Of a stretch of 64,000 bases of DNA, positions 17,640 through 25,089 are shown one piece after another. A program made the translations under genes and the position numbers. Positions within the stretch are counted from its first letter, which is position 1. Each line of letters opens with the position of its first letter. The notes below the pieces were generated by a model. It was not told where the DNA came from. It made no database searches and saw only the letters and a list, made by a program, of their open reading frames with translations. Source of the DNA: JBQTGK01 sp052400665 (GTDB taxonomy: Bacteria > Bacteroidota > Bacteroidia > Bacteroidales > Marinifilaceae); assembly GCA_052400665.1 (NCBI GenBank), contig JBQTGK010000002.1, one strand, 5' to 3'.

Positions 17640-18950
17640 CTAAAACAAATGATTACTTAATGCCTGAAGTGCGGCTACTTTATCTTCTTTGCTTACTAAA
17701 ACAGAAATGTTGTGTAAGCTTCCTCCGTACGAAATCATACGTAATGGAATGTGCTCAAGAGCCTCTAATACTAACTTTGCACTTCCGGCCGATTCCGAAA
17801 TAAAATCGCCAACAATACAAATAATCGATTGGTCTTTATCAATTTCCACATTGCCATATTTTACCAATTCCGATTCTATTTCCTTAAGGTTCGAGTCGTC
17901 GTCAATGGTAAGCGATACTGCAACCTCTGATGTTGTAATCATATCGATAGGAGTCTTGTAAATTTCGAAAACCTCGAATACTTTTCGCAAGAAACCATAA
18001 GCCAGTAACATTCGTCCCGATTTAATTTTAAGCGCAGTAATCCCATCTTTGGCAGCAATAGCTTTTATGCCTTTTCCTATCGAGTCATCGGATATTAAAG
18101 TTCCTTCATCTAAAGGACTTAGTGTGTTTTTTAAACGCACCGGAACGTGATTTAATTTGCAGGGCACAATACTCGATGGGTGCATAATTTTAGCCCCAAA
18201 GTAGGCTAGCTCGGCAGCTTCGTCGAATGATAATTGCTTTAATGCACTTGTGTTTTCAACATACCTTGGGTCGTTGTTATGGAAACCATCAATATCAGTC
18301 CATATCTGAACCTCTTCCGATTGAAGTACCGAACCAATTAAAGATGCAGTATAATCACTACCACCTCTTTTTAAGTTATCTACTTCTCCGTAAACATTAC
18401 GGCAAATAAATCCCTGAGTAATAAATAATTTATGTTCCGATTCCTCAGATAAAATACGTTCTAGATTTTCTTTTATATAGAAATAATCAGGTTCTCCATC
18501 TTTGTCGATTCTCATGAAATTTAAGGCTGGCAAAAATGTTGAGTTAACACCAATTTCAGATAAATAGTAGTGAAACATGGCTGTCGAAATCAACTCTCCC
18601 TGTGCTAAAATTGCCTTTTCCTGAAGTGTGGTAAAGCTTCTATAGACAAAATTTCTGATATAATTAAAATGAGAATTTATGAGTTCATTACCTTTCGACT
18701 TATATTCTTCGGTGGTGTATAATTCTTCAATACGTTTTCTGTATTGAGTCTCTAGCTCAGAAATTTTTTCATTAGCCAGATCATTATTCTCTTTGTATAA
18801 TAAGTCAGTAATCTCAACCAAAGCATTGGTTGTGCCTGCCATTGCTGATAAAACAATAATTCTTGATTCATCTGCCTGTACTAGTTCTGCCAGATTTTTA
18901 ATTCTTTCAGGTGATCCAACCGAAGTACCACCAAATTTTAAAACTTTCAT
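17640..18950 (-). CDS. lysC: Aspartate kinase
   Basis: 436 aa, a monofunctional enzyme. The N-terminal amino-acid kinase domain begins with the KFGGTSVGS motif and contains the FITQGFICRN and KRGGSDYTASLIG substrate/ATP segments. The C-terminal part (about 290-436) holds two ACT-like regulatory repeats, so feedback inhibition by lysine or threonine is expected from family knowledge. It phosphorylates aspartate at the entry to the lysine, threonine, methionine and DAP pathways. It sits just upstream of lysA. The leader contains a strong hairpin with a U tract on the coding strand (see the separate entry), so attenuation is possible. Confidence 0.95.
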   Translation of the reverse strand: MKVLKFGGTSVGSPERIKNLAELVQADESRIIVLSAMAGTTNALVEITDLLYKENNDLANEKISELETQYRKRIEELYTTEEYKSKGNELINSHFNYIRNFVYRSFTTLQEKAILAQGELISTAMFHYYLSEIGVNSTFLPALNFMRIDKDGEPDYFYIKENLERILSEESEHKLFITQGFICRNVYGEVDNLKRGGSDYTASLIGSVLQSEEVQIWTDIDGFHNNDPRYVENTSALKQLSFDEAAELAYFGAKIMHPSSIVPCKLNHVPVRLKNTLSPLDEGTLISDDSIGKGIKAIAAKDGITALKIKSGRMLLAYGFLRKVFEVFEIYKTPIDMITTSEVAVSLTIDDDSNLKEIESELVKYGNVEIDKDQSIICIVGDFISESAGSAKLVLEALEHIPLRMISYGGSLHNISVLVSKEDKVAALQALSNHLF

Positions 18951-19022
18951 TGGTTAATAGTTTTTTAGTTTTTTCAGTTTTCCAGTTTATCTGGAGTGTT
19001 GCTTAGTATAAAATAAATATTC

Positions 19023-19052
19023 AAAAAAAGCCTGCAGAATTCTGCAGGCTTC
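19023..19052 (-). terminator. Perfect 24-base palindrome with U tract, upstream of lysC
   Basis: AAGCCTGCAGAA / TTCTGCAGGCTT forms a 12-bp perfect stem. On the minus strand it is followed by a run of seven Ts. It lies 79 bases before the lysC start and about 220 bases after the stop of the tautomerase gene. It may terminate that gene or act in the lysC leader. Confidence 0.8.
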
Positions 19053-19080
19053 TATATTTTAAGAGCATCACATTATTCTA

Positions 19081-19088
19081 CAAATCTA
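19081..19088 (-). promoter_or_regulatory. Candidate -7 element ahead of lysC
   Basis: Read on the minus strand this is TAGATTTG, matching TAnnTTTG. If used, transcription would begin near 19073 and run into the hairpin at 19052-19029 before lysC. No matching TTG box at the usual distance was found. The remaining bases of the 324-base gap 18951-19274 hold nothing else I recognise. Confidence 0.3.
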
Positions 19089-19274
19089 CAAAAACAGCAA
19101 CTGTTTATTGCGTTTATAAAGCTTTTTATATTTGTAAATTAATGTTTTCATCTCTGCTTATCTCAATTTTTCGATGTAAAGGTGTGTAAAATTTTTATTA
19201 AAGCAATAAAAAACATGTAAATTGTTAAAAAATTAACTGATTATTTATTTTCAAACGTTTGCTTTGTTGGTAAA

Positions 19275-19619
19275 TCAAAAAAGAATACCATTCCAACCCC
19301 AAAAACCTCTTGGTACATCCATAAATTCAACCTGCACTCTGTCTTTAGGGATTTTTAGTTTTTCTTCAACTAAATTGGCAAACTTTTTTGATAAGTCTTT
19401 TGTTTTGGTATCAGGTAAACCAATACTTTTTAGCTGAAGAAAAATGGTAGAATCGTTGTTTCCACCTAATGTCATTTCAATTTTTGGTTCAAAAACAGTC
19501 ATTACATATTTTTCAGGTTTTCCTAGCTCGAAAGAAATAAGAGCTGAACATTCCTTTAAAAAGTTTTGCTGCTTTTTGCTTGAAAAGCTTTTGTTAGTTT
19601 GAACTTTTAAATAAGGCAT
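19275..19619 (-). CDS. MIF-like tautomerase (macrophage migration inhibitory factor family)
   Basis: The frame could begin nine codons earlier, but starting at 19619 gives a 114-aa protein beginning MPYLKVQTN. Family members need proline directly after the initiator methionine as catalytic base (Pro-1 of the mature protein), which decides the start. The length equals that of MIF/D-DT, and the C-terminal VPRGFWGWNGILF matches the family ending. No CxxC of animal MIF is seen. It probably has phenylpyruvate/enol-keto tautomerase activity; a physiological substrate is unknown. It is followed by the lysC leader hairpin and lies downstream of the ArsC-like gene on the same strand, 128 bases apart. 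Confidence 0.88.
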   Translation of the reverse strand: MPYLKVQTNKSFSSKKQQNFLKECSALISFELGKPEKYVMTVFEPKIEMTLGGNNDSTIFLQLKSIGLPDTKTKDLSKKFANLVEEKLKIPKDRVQVEFMDVPRGFWGWNGILF

Positions 19620-19747
19620 AAGTAAAAGTTTTAAGTTTAGTAACAATCAAAAAAAACGATAAAATTTTAGTGTGGTATCTTAAAAACAGAGGATAAGTTA
19701 TTATTTAATAAGCTATTTACAAAATTACAGCCATACTTCTTATTTGT

Positions 19748-20095
19748 TTAGAGTGCCGATTTTGCATTTTCCACGGTCTTTTTCGAGTTACCTATAAATA
19801 TATTATCATCAACGATTAATACTGGTCGCTTTAAAAAGGTATATTCCGAGAGAATATAATTTTTGTATTCTTCTTCGCTTAGTTTTTTATCTTTTAAGCC
19901 TAATTCTTTATATTTCATTGCGCGTCGGCTAAATAAACTTTCGAAACTCCCGGCCATTTTAGCCATCTCTTCCAATTGTTGTTTGTTAATTTTTTCGGTT
20001 TTAATGTCTTGATATATAAATTCGGAACTCAAATTTAATTCTTTAATAATTCTGGTACAGGTCGAGCAAGTTGATAAATAGTATATTTTTTTCAT
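19748..20095 (-). CDS. ArsC/Spx-family thioredoxin-fold protein
   Basis: 115 aa. The thioredoxin-like N-terminus has a CxxC pair (C10, C13) in YYLSTCSTC, as in Spx/MgsR rather than the single cysteine of glutaredoxin-linked arsenate reductase. The body has the family pattern SRRAMKYKELG and the cis-proline segment KRPVLIVDDN. It is annotated in many genomes as an arsenate reductase family protein, but arsenate reduction is not shown by the sequence, and a real LMW-PTP-type arsenate reductase lies at 23495-23917. It starts 17 bases after the LysR gene on the same strand, so it is probably in its transcript. Confidence 0.85.
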   Translation of the reverse strand: MKKIYYLSTCSTCTRIIKELNLSSEFIYQDIKTEKINKQQLEEMAKMAGSFESLFSRRAMKYKELGLKDKKLSEEEYKNYILSEYTFLKRPVLIVDDNIFIGNSKKTVENAKSAL

Positions 20096-20112
20096 CTGTT
20101 TATATTTTTTAA

Positions 20113-21012
20113 TTATTGATTTTCCTTTTCTAAAAGGATTTTTATTATCTCTTCAGTTTGTTTTAAATTTTTACTTTGAGTTTGAATTGCAAAATATTTA
20201 TTGTTATAAGTAGTTTTAACTCCTTGCCATAACTCTTTAATTTCTTTTTTAATGAGCAAATCTTTACACAAGCTCGAGGGCAAAATACAAATGCCTTTGT
20301 TGCGTTGAATTGCCTCTAGCATTGCACTTAAATTAGGGATTACATATCGTGGTTTAAAATAAGGTTTCTTTTTAAAATTTTGAGACCAAAACGATTTTAT
20401 GGTTTCCATTTTATAGGTGTAGGAGTACCAGTTTTGCTGACTCAACCATTTTTCGGCTTCATCTAACTTTTTCTTATATACAAACTGATTAAATGGAATT
20501 GTATCCAAATTTTTGCTGCAAACTAATAAAACAGCCTCCTTACAAAGGTGTTTGTATTCGATATTTTGATGATTGTGTTGTAGTGTGGTAATGGTTAAAT
20601 CCAACTCTTTAGCGAATAGTTTAGACTGTAAGTCTTCATTTTCTCCAAAAGTAAATTCAACGTTCATTGCAAGTTTATCAAGTATATCGGCAAAAGCATG
20701 AGTAAACATTTCTATTGACATACCAACTTTTGCTGATGGTAGGTTTTTAAGGTTTCTTCGTTTAAAATTCTCTTCGGTTTTTTCAAGTTGAAGAATGGCC
20801 TCCTCAATTTGATTGTAAAGCTGTATTCCATTAGGCGTTGGCAACATTTTTCGGGGTTTACGCTCAAATAGCTTTACTCCCATATAAGTTTCAAGAGCGG
20901 TTAGTTGTTGGCTAACACCTGGTTGGCTTAGTAATAAAGTTTCGGCTGCTCCTGTTAATGTTCCACGTTCGTAAATGGCTTTAAAAGTTCTGTACCACTC
21001 GAGATTTACCAT
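20113..21012 (-). CDS. LysR-family transcriptional regulator
   Basis: 299 aa, the standard length. The N-terminal winged helix-turn-helix (about 3-62) contains GTLTGAAETLLLSQPGVSQQLTALE. The C-terminal periplasmic-binding-like effector domain (about 90-290) has no distinguishing ligand motif. It is divergent from a DJ-1/PfpI protein and an iron alcohol dehydrogenase, and a perfect 22-base palindrome lies two bases before its start codon. Classic LysR behaviour would be autorepression and activation of the divergent genes; an aldehyde or electrophile signal is a guess from the target types. Confidence 0.93.
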   Translation of the reverse strand: MVNLEWYRTFKAIYERGTLTGAAETLLLSQPGVSQQLTALETYMGVKLFERKPRKMLPTPNGIQLYNQIEEAILQLEKTEENFKRRNLKNLPSAKVGMSIEMFTHAFADILDKLAMNVEFTFGENEDLQSKLFAKELDLTITTLQHNHQNIEYKHLCKEAVLLVCSKNLDTIPFNQFVYKKKLDEAEKWLSQQNWYSYTYKMETIKSFWSQNFKKKPYFKPRYVIPNLSAMLEAIQRNKGICILPSSLCKDLLIKKEIKELWQGVKTTYNNKYFAIQTQSKNLKQTEEIIKILLEKENQ

Positions 21013-21013
21013 A

Positions 21014-21044
21014 TTGTATAAATTAATTTATACAAAAGTATAAA
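21014..21044. promoter_or_regulatory. Palindromic operator candidate in lysR / DJ-1 intergenic region
   Basis: A perfect 22-base palindrome (21014-21035, half site TTGTATAAATT) overlaps a second inverted repeat TTATAC-AAAA-GTATAA (21029-21044). The element covers the predicted -7 box and start region of the LysR gene, fitting a LysR-type T-N11-A site used for autorepression. Confidence 0.65.
21033..21040 (-). promoter_or_regulatory. Candidate -7 element of the LysR gene
   Basis: Read on the minus strand this is TACTTTTG, matching TAnnTTTG. It lies within the operator candidate, with the LysR ATG about 20 bases downstream. Binding at the palindrome would block it. Confidence 0.5.
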
Positions 21045-21076
21045 AAGAATAATTTTTCTTATAGAAAAAGTCCACT

Positions 21077-21084
21077 TAACTTTG
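21077..21084 (+). promoter_or_regulatory. Candidate -7 element of the DJ-1/alcohol dehydrogenase genes
   Basis: TAACTTTG matches TAnnTTTG and lies 23 bases before the DJ-1-family ATG. The palindrome at 21014-21044 is 33-63 bases upstream, the position expected for an activating LysR site. Confidence 0.5.
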
Positions 21085-21106
21085 TTCTAAATAATAAATC
21101 AGAAGC

Positions 21107-21778
21107 ATGAGTAAAGTATTATTTGCGGTAACTAGTCATTTTAAAGATAAAGACGGGTGGGAATCTGGTTGCTATGTGCTAGAAGTAGCTGTTCCTTATT
21201 TTTATTTGCTTAAAAATGGAATTGAGATGGATTTTGTATCTCCAAAAGGAGGAGCAGTTCCCGTTAAGAAATTGGATTTAGATGATGCAAAGGTGAAAAG
21301 TTTTCTCGTAGATAAGAAAGGAGGCGAAAAATTTAGAAATAGCTATTCTCCGCAAGATATTAATGTGGATGATTACGATGCAATCTATTTTCCAGGAGGA
21401 TTTGGTGTAATGTTTGATTTGCCAGACAACAAAAATATAGCAGAGATAACCCGCAAAATATACGAAAAAGGAGGTGTTGTGTGTTCGGTTTGTCATGGCG
21501 GTGGCGGATTACTTAATGTGAAACTTTCTGATGGATCCTTTTTGGTAGAAGGTAAAAATATTACAGCATTTAGTAATAACGAAGAAGAAGCACTGGGTAC
21601 AGAATCTAAATTACCTTTTCTTTTGGAGACAAGCTTAAAAGATAGAGGTGCAAATTATTCATCTGTAGCAAATTGGCAGGAGTATGTAGTGGTGGATGGT
21701 AGATTAATAACAGGACAAAATCCCGCATCGGATCTTTTAATGGCAAAAGAACTTGTGAAGGCTTTAAATAAATTATAA
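21107..21778 (+). CDS. DJ-1/PfpI (Hsp31-like) class I glutamine-amidotransferase-like protein
   Basis: 223 aa, cytoplasmic. The nucleophile elbow is C129-H130 in GGVVCSVCHGGGGLL, with a nearby acidic residue (E19 in GWESGCY) as expected for the Hsp31/glyoxalase III branch of the DJ-1 superfamily. The PFGGFG-type oxyanion loop is seen as IYFPGGFGVMFDLP. Related proteins detoxify methylglyoxal or repair glycated proteins, although the activity of a given member is hard to call. It is followed 21 bases later by an iron alcohol dehydrogenase, and both are probably controlled by the divergent LysR gene. A joint role in aldehyde stress is an inference. Confidence 0.9.
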   Translation: MSKVLFAVTSHFKDKDGWESGCYVLEVAVPYFYLLKNGIEMDFVSPKGGAVPVKKLDLDDAKVKSFLVDKKGGEKFRNSYSPQDINVDDYDAIYFPGGFGVMFDLPDNKNIAEITRKIYEKGGVVCSVCHGGGGLLNVKLSDGSFLVEGKNITAFSNNEEEALGTESKLPFLLETSLKDRGANYSSVANWQEYVVVDGRLITGQNPASDLLMAKELVKALNKL

Positions 21779-21799
21779 TTAAAACAAATAAAATATAAG

Positions 21800-22951
21800 A
21801 TGGAAAATTTTGATTTTTATAATCCGGTAAATATCCTTTTTGGAAAAGGTAAAATTGCAGAATTAAATAAGTATGTTCCAAAAAATGCAAAAGTATTAAT
21901 GACTTATGGTGGTGGAAGTATCAAGAAAAATGGTGTTTACGATCAGGTTATGAGTGCTTTGGAAGGATACGATATAAAGGAATTTTCGGGTATTGAGGCA
22001 AATCCGCATTTCGAAACTTTAATGAAAGCAGTAGAAATTGTTCGTTCAGAGAAAATAGACTTTTTATTGGCCGTTGGAGGCGGATCGGTTGTGGATGGAA
22101 CTAAATTTATTGCAGCAGCAACTTTTTTCGAAGGCGATGAGTGGGATATAATGGCTAAGCGTGCTCCTATTACCAAAGCGGTAGATTTAGGTGCAGTTTT
22201 AACTTTATCGGCAACAGGTTCCGAAATGAATAATGGTGGAGTAGTTACAAAAGCTGCTACCAAAGAGAAAAAAGCATTTGGTAATCCTCTATTGTTCCCT
22301 AAATTTTCGGTTCTCGATCCGGAAGTGACTTATTCTTTACCAAAGAGACAGGTGTCTAACGGTATTGTTGATGCATTTATTCATGTAATGGAACAATACT
22401 TAACATATCCGGTAAATTCTCCTGTTCAGGATCGCTTTGCTGAAGGTTTACTGTTAACATTAATTGAGGAAGGACCAAAAGCAATTGCAGCAGAAACTCC
22501 TGATTATGAAAATAGAGCTAACCTTATGTGGGCGGCAACTATGGCCTTAAACGGTTTAATTGGAATGGGAGTTAAAAGCGATTGGGCAACTCACATGATT
22601 GGTCATGAATTAACAGCTTTTCATGGACTTGATCATGGAGTAACTTTGGCAATCGTTCTTCCTGGTTTGTTAACTAAATTAAAAGAGAAAAGAGGAGAGA
22701 AGTTGCTACAATATGCCGAAAGAGTTTGGAATATTACCGAAGGATCTGATGATGAGAAAAAAACACTTGCAATTCAGAAAACAGAAGAGTTTTTCCAGAG
22801 TGTTGGCATTGCTACTCGTTTAAGCGATTATAATGTGGGACAAGATTCTATTGATATTATTTCCAAGAGATTTATCGAACGTGGATATGTAGGTATGTTG
22901 CCTGATGTTGAGGTGACTGATGTTGCTGAAATTTTAGAAGCACGTTTATAA
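21800..22951 (+). CDS. Iron-containing alcohol dehydrogenase (YqhD/BDH type)
   Basis: 383 aa. The N-terminal nucleotide-binding part has FGKGKI, TYGGGSIKKNGVYD and AVGGGSVVDGTKF. The C-terminal helical domain has the metal ligands D and H in GIVDAFIHVMEQY, and two histidines in IGHELTAFHGLDHG. This pattern fits the YqhD/butanol-dehydrogenase subgroup, NADPH-linked reductases of short and reactive aldehydes. It is co-directional with the DJ-1 gene (21-base gap) and ends at a strong terminator. An aldehyde-detoxifying pair under LysR control is likely but not proven. Confidence 0.93.
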   Translation: MENFDFYNPVNILFGKGKIAELNKYVPKNAKVLMTYGGGSIKKNGVYDQVMSALEGYDIKEFSGIEANPHFETLMKAVEIVRSEKIDFLLAVGGGSVVDGTKFIAAATFFEGDEWDIMAKRAPITKAVDLGAVLTLSATGSEMNNGGVVTKAATKEKKAFGNPLLFPKFSVLDPEVTYSLPKRQVSNGIVDAFIHVMEQYLTYPVNSPVQDRFAEGLLLTLIEEGPKAIAAETPDYENRANLMWAATMALNGLIGMGVKSDWATHMIGHELTAFHGLDHGVTLAIVLPGLLTKLKEKRGEKLLQYAERVWNITEGSDDEKKTLAIQKTEEFFQSVGIATRLSDYNVGQDSIDIISKRFIERGYVGMLPDVEVTDVAEILEARL

Positions 22952-22974
22952 TAGATTATTAAGAAAATAAACAG

Positions 22975-23004
22975 AGTCCCTTTCGGTTGAAAGGGACTTT
23001 TTTT
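22975..23004 (+). terminator. Intrinsic terminator after alcohol dehydrogenase
   Basis: A perfect 10-bp stem AGTCCCTTTC / GAAAGGGACT with loop GGTT is followed by six or more Ts, 24 bases after the stop codon. Confidence 0.9.
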
Positions 23005-23082
23005 GTACTGTAATTTGTATGTAAAGATGAGTTATGCATAAATTTTTCTAAGATTGATTTAGTGTTAATAAATTGTGATTTT

Positions 23083-23108
23083 ATTTGAATTCATTTTTTT
23101 ATTCAAAT
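23083..23108. promoter_or_regulatory. ArsR operator candidate
   Basis: Inverted repeat ATTTGAAT / ATTCAAAT with a 10-base T-rich spacer, directly upstream of the predicted -7 box of the ars operon. It covers the region where the -33 box would lie, so ArsR binding would block RNA polymerase. Confidence 0.55.
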
Positions 23109-23116
23109 CAATGTCG

Positions 23117-23124
23117 TATGTTTG
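23117..23124 (+). promoter_or_regulatory. Candidate -7 element of the ars operon
   Basis: TATGTTTG matches TAnnTTTG, 29 bases before the arsR ATG and 9 bases after the inverted repeat. Confidence 0.6.
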
Positions 23125-23152
23125 CGTCATTAGAAATTAAAATTACATTACA

Positions 23153-23479
23153 ATGAAAAAGTTGGAATTGTTTGAAGAGAAACAGCAGGAGATTGCCTTT
23201 TTAGCAAAGGCATTATCACACCCAGCCCGAATTGCAATTTTGCAGTTTTTAGCATCAACTCCAGCTTGTATTTCAGGAGATATTTCAGATTTTCTTCCTT
23301 TAAGTAGAACAACGGTTTCTCAGCATTTAAAAGAACTAAAATCCATAGGATTAATTCAGGGCGATGTGGAAGGATTGAAAATAAAATATTGTTTAAATAA
23401 GACCGGAATAGATAAATTAAAAAATGTGTTTGGAGCTTTATTCGATGAAATAACTCCCTGTGATAATAAGATCTGTTAA
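23153..23479 (+). CDS. arsR: ArsR-family metalloid-responsive repressor
   Basis: 108 aa. A winged helix-turn-helix (about 15-80) contains ALSHPARIAILQFLA and LSRTTVSQHLKELKSIGLI. Cysteines at 39, 80, 103 and 108 could supply the trivalent arsenic site; C103 and C108 form a C-terminal CDNKIC ending. The exact site differs from the alpha-3 CVC motif of the E. coli plasmid protein. It should repress its own operon until As(III) binds. It is first of three tightly packed genes (gaps of 15 and 4 bases) with arsenate reductase and the Acr3 exporter, which fixes its role. Confidence 0.93.
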   Translation: MKKLELFEEKQQEIAFLAKALSHPARIAILQFLASTPACISGDISDFLPLSRTTVSQHLKELKSIGLIQGDVEGLKIKYCLNKTGIDKLKNVFGALFDEITPCDNKIC

Positions 23480-23494
23480 TAAAAAAATAAAAGA

Positions 23495-23917
23495 ATGAAA
23501 GTATTGGTATTGTGTACAGGAAACTCTTGCAGAAGCCAGATGGGTGAAGCAATTTTAAGAGATATTAATCCAGATTTAGATGTTGTTTCGGCAGGAACAA
23601 AAATTGCTGATCAGGTTCATCCTTTAGCAGTTAAGGCAATGGCTGAAATTGGTGTTGATATTAGTAATCAGCGTCCGAAAATGGTAGATGAATTTTTGGA
23701 AGATGGAGTAGATTTCCTAATCTCTGTATGTGGTGGAGCAAAAGATGCTTGTCCTGCTTTTTTAGGTCCTGTTGGAACTCGTGTTCATATAGGTTTCGAC
23801 GATCCGGCTTATGCCGAAGGAACTGAAGAGGAAGTATTTGAAGTGTTTAAAAGAGTAAGAGACGAAATACGCAGAGATTTTGCAAAATTTAATCAGGAGT
23901 ATATCCTAAATAAATAA
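23495..23917 (+). CDS. arsC: Arsenate reductase, LMW-phosphatase (thioredoxin-linked) type
   Basis: 140 aa. The phosphatase loop C-x5-R is C7-TGNSC-R13. The two further redox cysteines, C79 and C86 (ISVCGGAKDAC), lie at the same spacing as C82 and C89 of the Staphylococcus aureus thioredoxin-coupled enzyme. It reduces As(V) to As(III), passing the disulfide from C7 to C79 to C86 and then to thioredoxin. Four bases separate it from the acr3 exporter gene, so substrate reduction and export are co-produced. Confidence 0.94.
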   Translation: MKVLVLCTGNSCRSQMGEAILRDINPDLDVVSAGTKIADQVHPLAVKAMAEIGVDISNQRPKMVDEFLEDGVDFLISVCGGAKDACPAFLGPVGTRVHIGFDDPAYAEGTEEEVFEVFKRVRDEIRRDFAKFNQEYILNK

Positions 23918-23921
23918 GAAA

Positions 23922-24995
23922 ATGGGAACCTTAAATCAGAAATTATCTTTTTTGGACAGATATCTTACCTTATGGATATTTGCGGCAATGGCCATAGGAG
24001 TTGGAGCCGGTTACTTTTTTCCGGCAATGGCAGGATTTTGGAATAAATTGTCGGTAGGAACTACTAATGTGCCAATTGCCATTGGACTGGTAATTATGAT
24101 GTATCCGCCTTTGGCAAAAGTAAAATACGAAGAATTAAAAGATGTATTTAAAAATCGTAAGATTTTAATTCTTTCCTTGGTTCAGAATTGGTTGTTGGGA
24201 CCGACATTAATGTTTGTTCTGGCAATTATTTTTCTGCAGGATTATCCCGAATATATGACCGGATTAATTCTAATTGGTTTAGCCCGATGCATTGCCATGG
24301 TAATTGTTTGGAACGATTTGGCTAAAGGTGATCCTGAATATGCAGCTGGTTTGGTAGCATTCAATAGTATATTCCAGGTCTTGTTTTTTTCGGTTTATGC
24401 TTACGTTTTTATTACCGTGTTACCAGGATATTTCGGATTAGAAGGATCGGTTGTGGATGTAACAATGGGTGATATTGCCGAAAGTGTAATGATTTACCTT
24501 GGAATACCGTTTTTTGCTGGAATGATTACCCGTTATTTTGGGATTAAAGCCAAAGGTAAAGATTGGTATCAGAAAAAATTTATACCTAAAATTAGCCCGC
24601 TTACGCTGATAGCATTGTTATTTACAATTTTTGTGATGTTCTCATTAAAAGGAGAGTATATAGTACAATTGCCATTCGATGTTGTGCGTATTGCTGTGCC
24701 TTTGGTAATCTACTTTGTTATTATGTTTGTGATTTCATTTTTTATGGGACACAAGTTTAAGGCCGGATATTCGAAAACGGCAAGTTTATCGTTTACCGCA
24801 GCAAGTAATAATTTTGAGCTTGCCATTGCTGTGGCTATTGCAGTATTTGGTATTAATTCAGGAGTTGCATTTGCTGCCGTTATTGGGCCTTTGGTTGAGG
24901 TACCGGTTTTAATTGCTCTTGTTAATGTTTCACTTCGGTTAAAAGACAAATATTTTGGAGGAAAAGTGAAAGCTGTAAAATGTGCAAATGATTAA
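23922..24995 (+). CDS. acr3: Arsenite efflux transporter, ACR3 family
   Basis: 357 aa with about ten hydrophobic helices. The ACR3 hallmark cysteine in TM4 is C123 in GLARCIAMVIVWNDLAKGD, and the TM9 region has the conserved ASNNFELAIAVAIA. It exports As(III) from the cytoplasm using the proton gradient. It is the last gene of the arsR-arsC-acr3 operon, and a 14-bp terminator follows 30 bases after its stop. It is the Acr3 type, not the unrelated E. coli ArsB type. Confidence 0.95.
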   Translation: MGTLNQKLSFLDRYLTLWIFAAMAIGVGAGYFFPAMAGFWNKLSVGTTNVPIAIGLVIMMYPPLAKVKYEELKDVFKNRKILILSLVQNWLLGPTLMFVLAIIFLQDYPEYMTGLILIGLARCIAMVIVWNDLAKGDPEYAAGLVAFNSIFQVLFFSVYAYVFITVLPGYFGLEGSVVDVTMGDIAESVMIYLGIPFFAGMITRYFGIKAKGKDWYQKKFIPKISPLTLIALLFTIFVMFSLKGEYIVQLPFDVVRIAVPLVIYFVIMFVISFFMGHKFKAGYSKTASLSFTAASNNFELAIAVAIAVFGINSGVAFAAVIGPLVEVPVLIALVNVSLRLKDKYFGGKVKAVKCAND

Positions 24996-25025
24996 ATAAA
25001 ATATTGTTAATTGATAGTTAATATT

Positions 25026-25059
25026 AAAGCCATGATTCAAATTGAATCGTGGCTTTTTC
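25026..25059 (+). terminator. Intrinsic terminator of the ars operon
   Basis: A 14-bp stem (AAAGCCATGATTCA / TGAATCGTGGCTTT, one G-U pair) with a 3-base loop and a T-rich tail. It separates the ars operon from the two-component genes. Confidence 0.88.
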
Positions 25060-25061
25060 TG

Positions 25062-25069
25062 TATATTTG
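25062..25069 (+). promoter_or_regulatory. Candidate -7 element of the two-component operon
   Basis: TATATTTG matches TAnnTTTG. It lies right after the ars terminator and 20 bases before the kinase ATG, giving a very short leader. Confidence 0.5.
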
Positions 25070-25089
25070 GCTAAACAAAAATATTTGTA

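Noticed and set aside
18951..19274. Lysine riboswitch ahead of lysC
   Set aside because: The conserved lysine aptamer core could not be recognised; only a hairpin with a U tract is present.
19748..20095. Spx/ArsC-like gene as part of the arsenic resistance system
   Set aside because: It has a CxxC rather than the arsenate reductase active site, lies in the LysR-side transcript, and a true LMW-type arsC exists 3.4 kb away.
23148..23552. 134-codon minus-strand frame across arsR and arsC
   Set aside because: Opposite strand of two certain genes; no recognisable domain.
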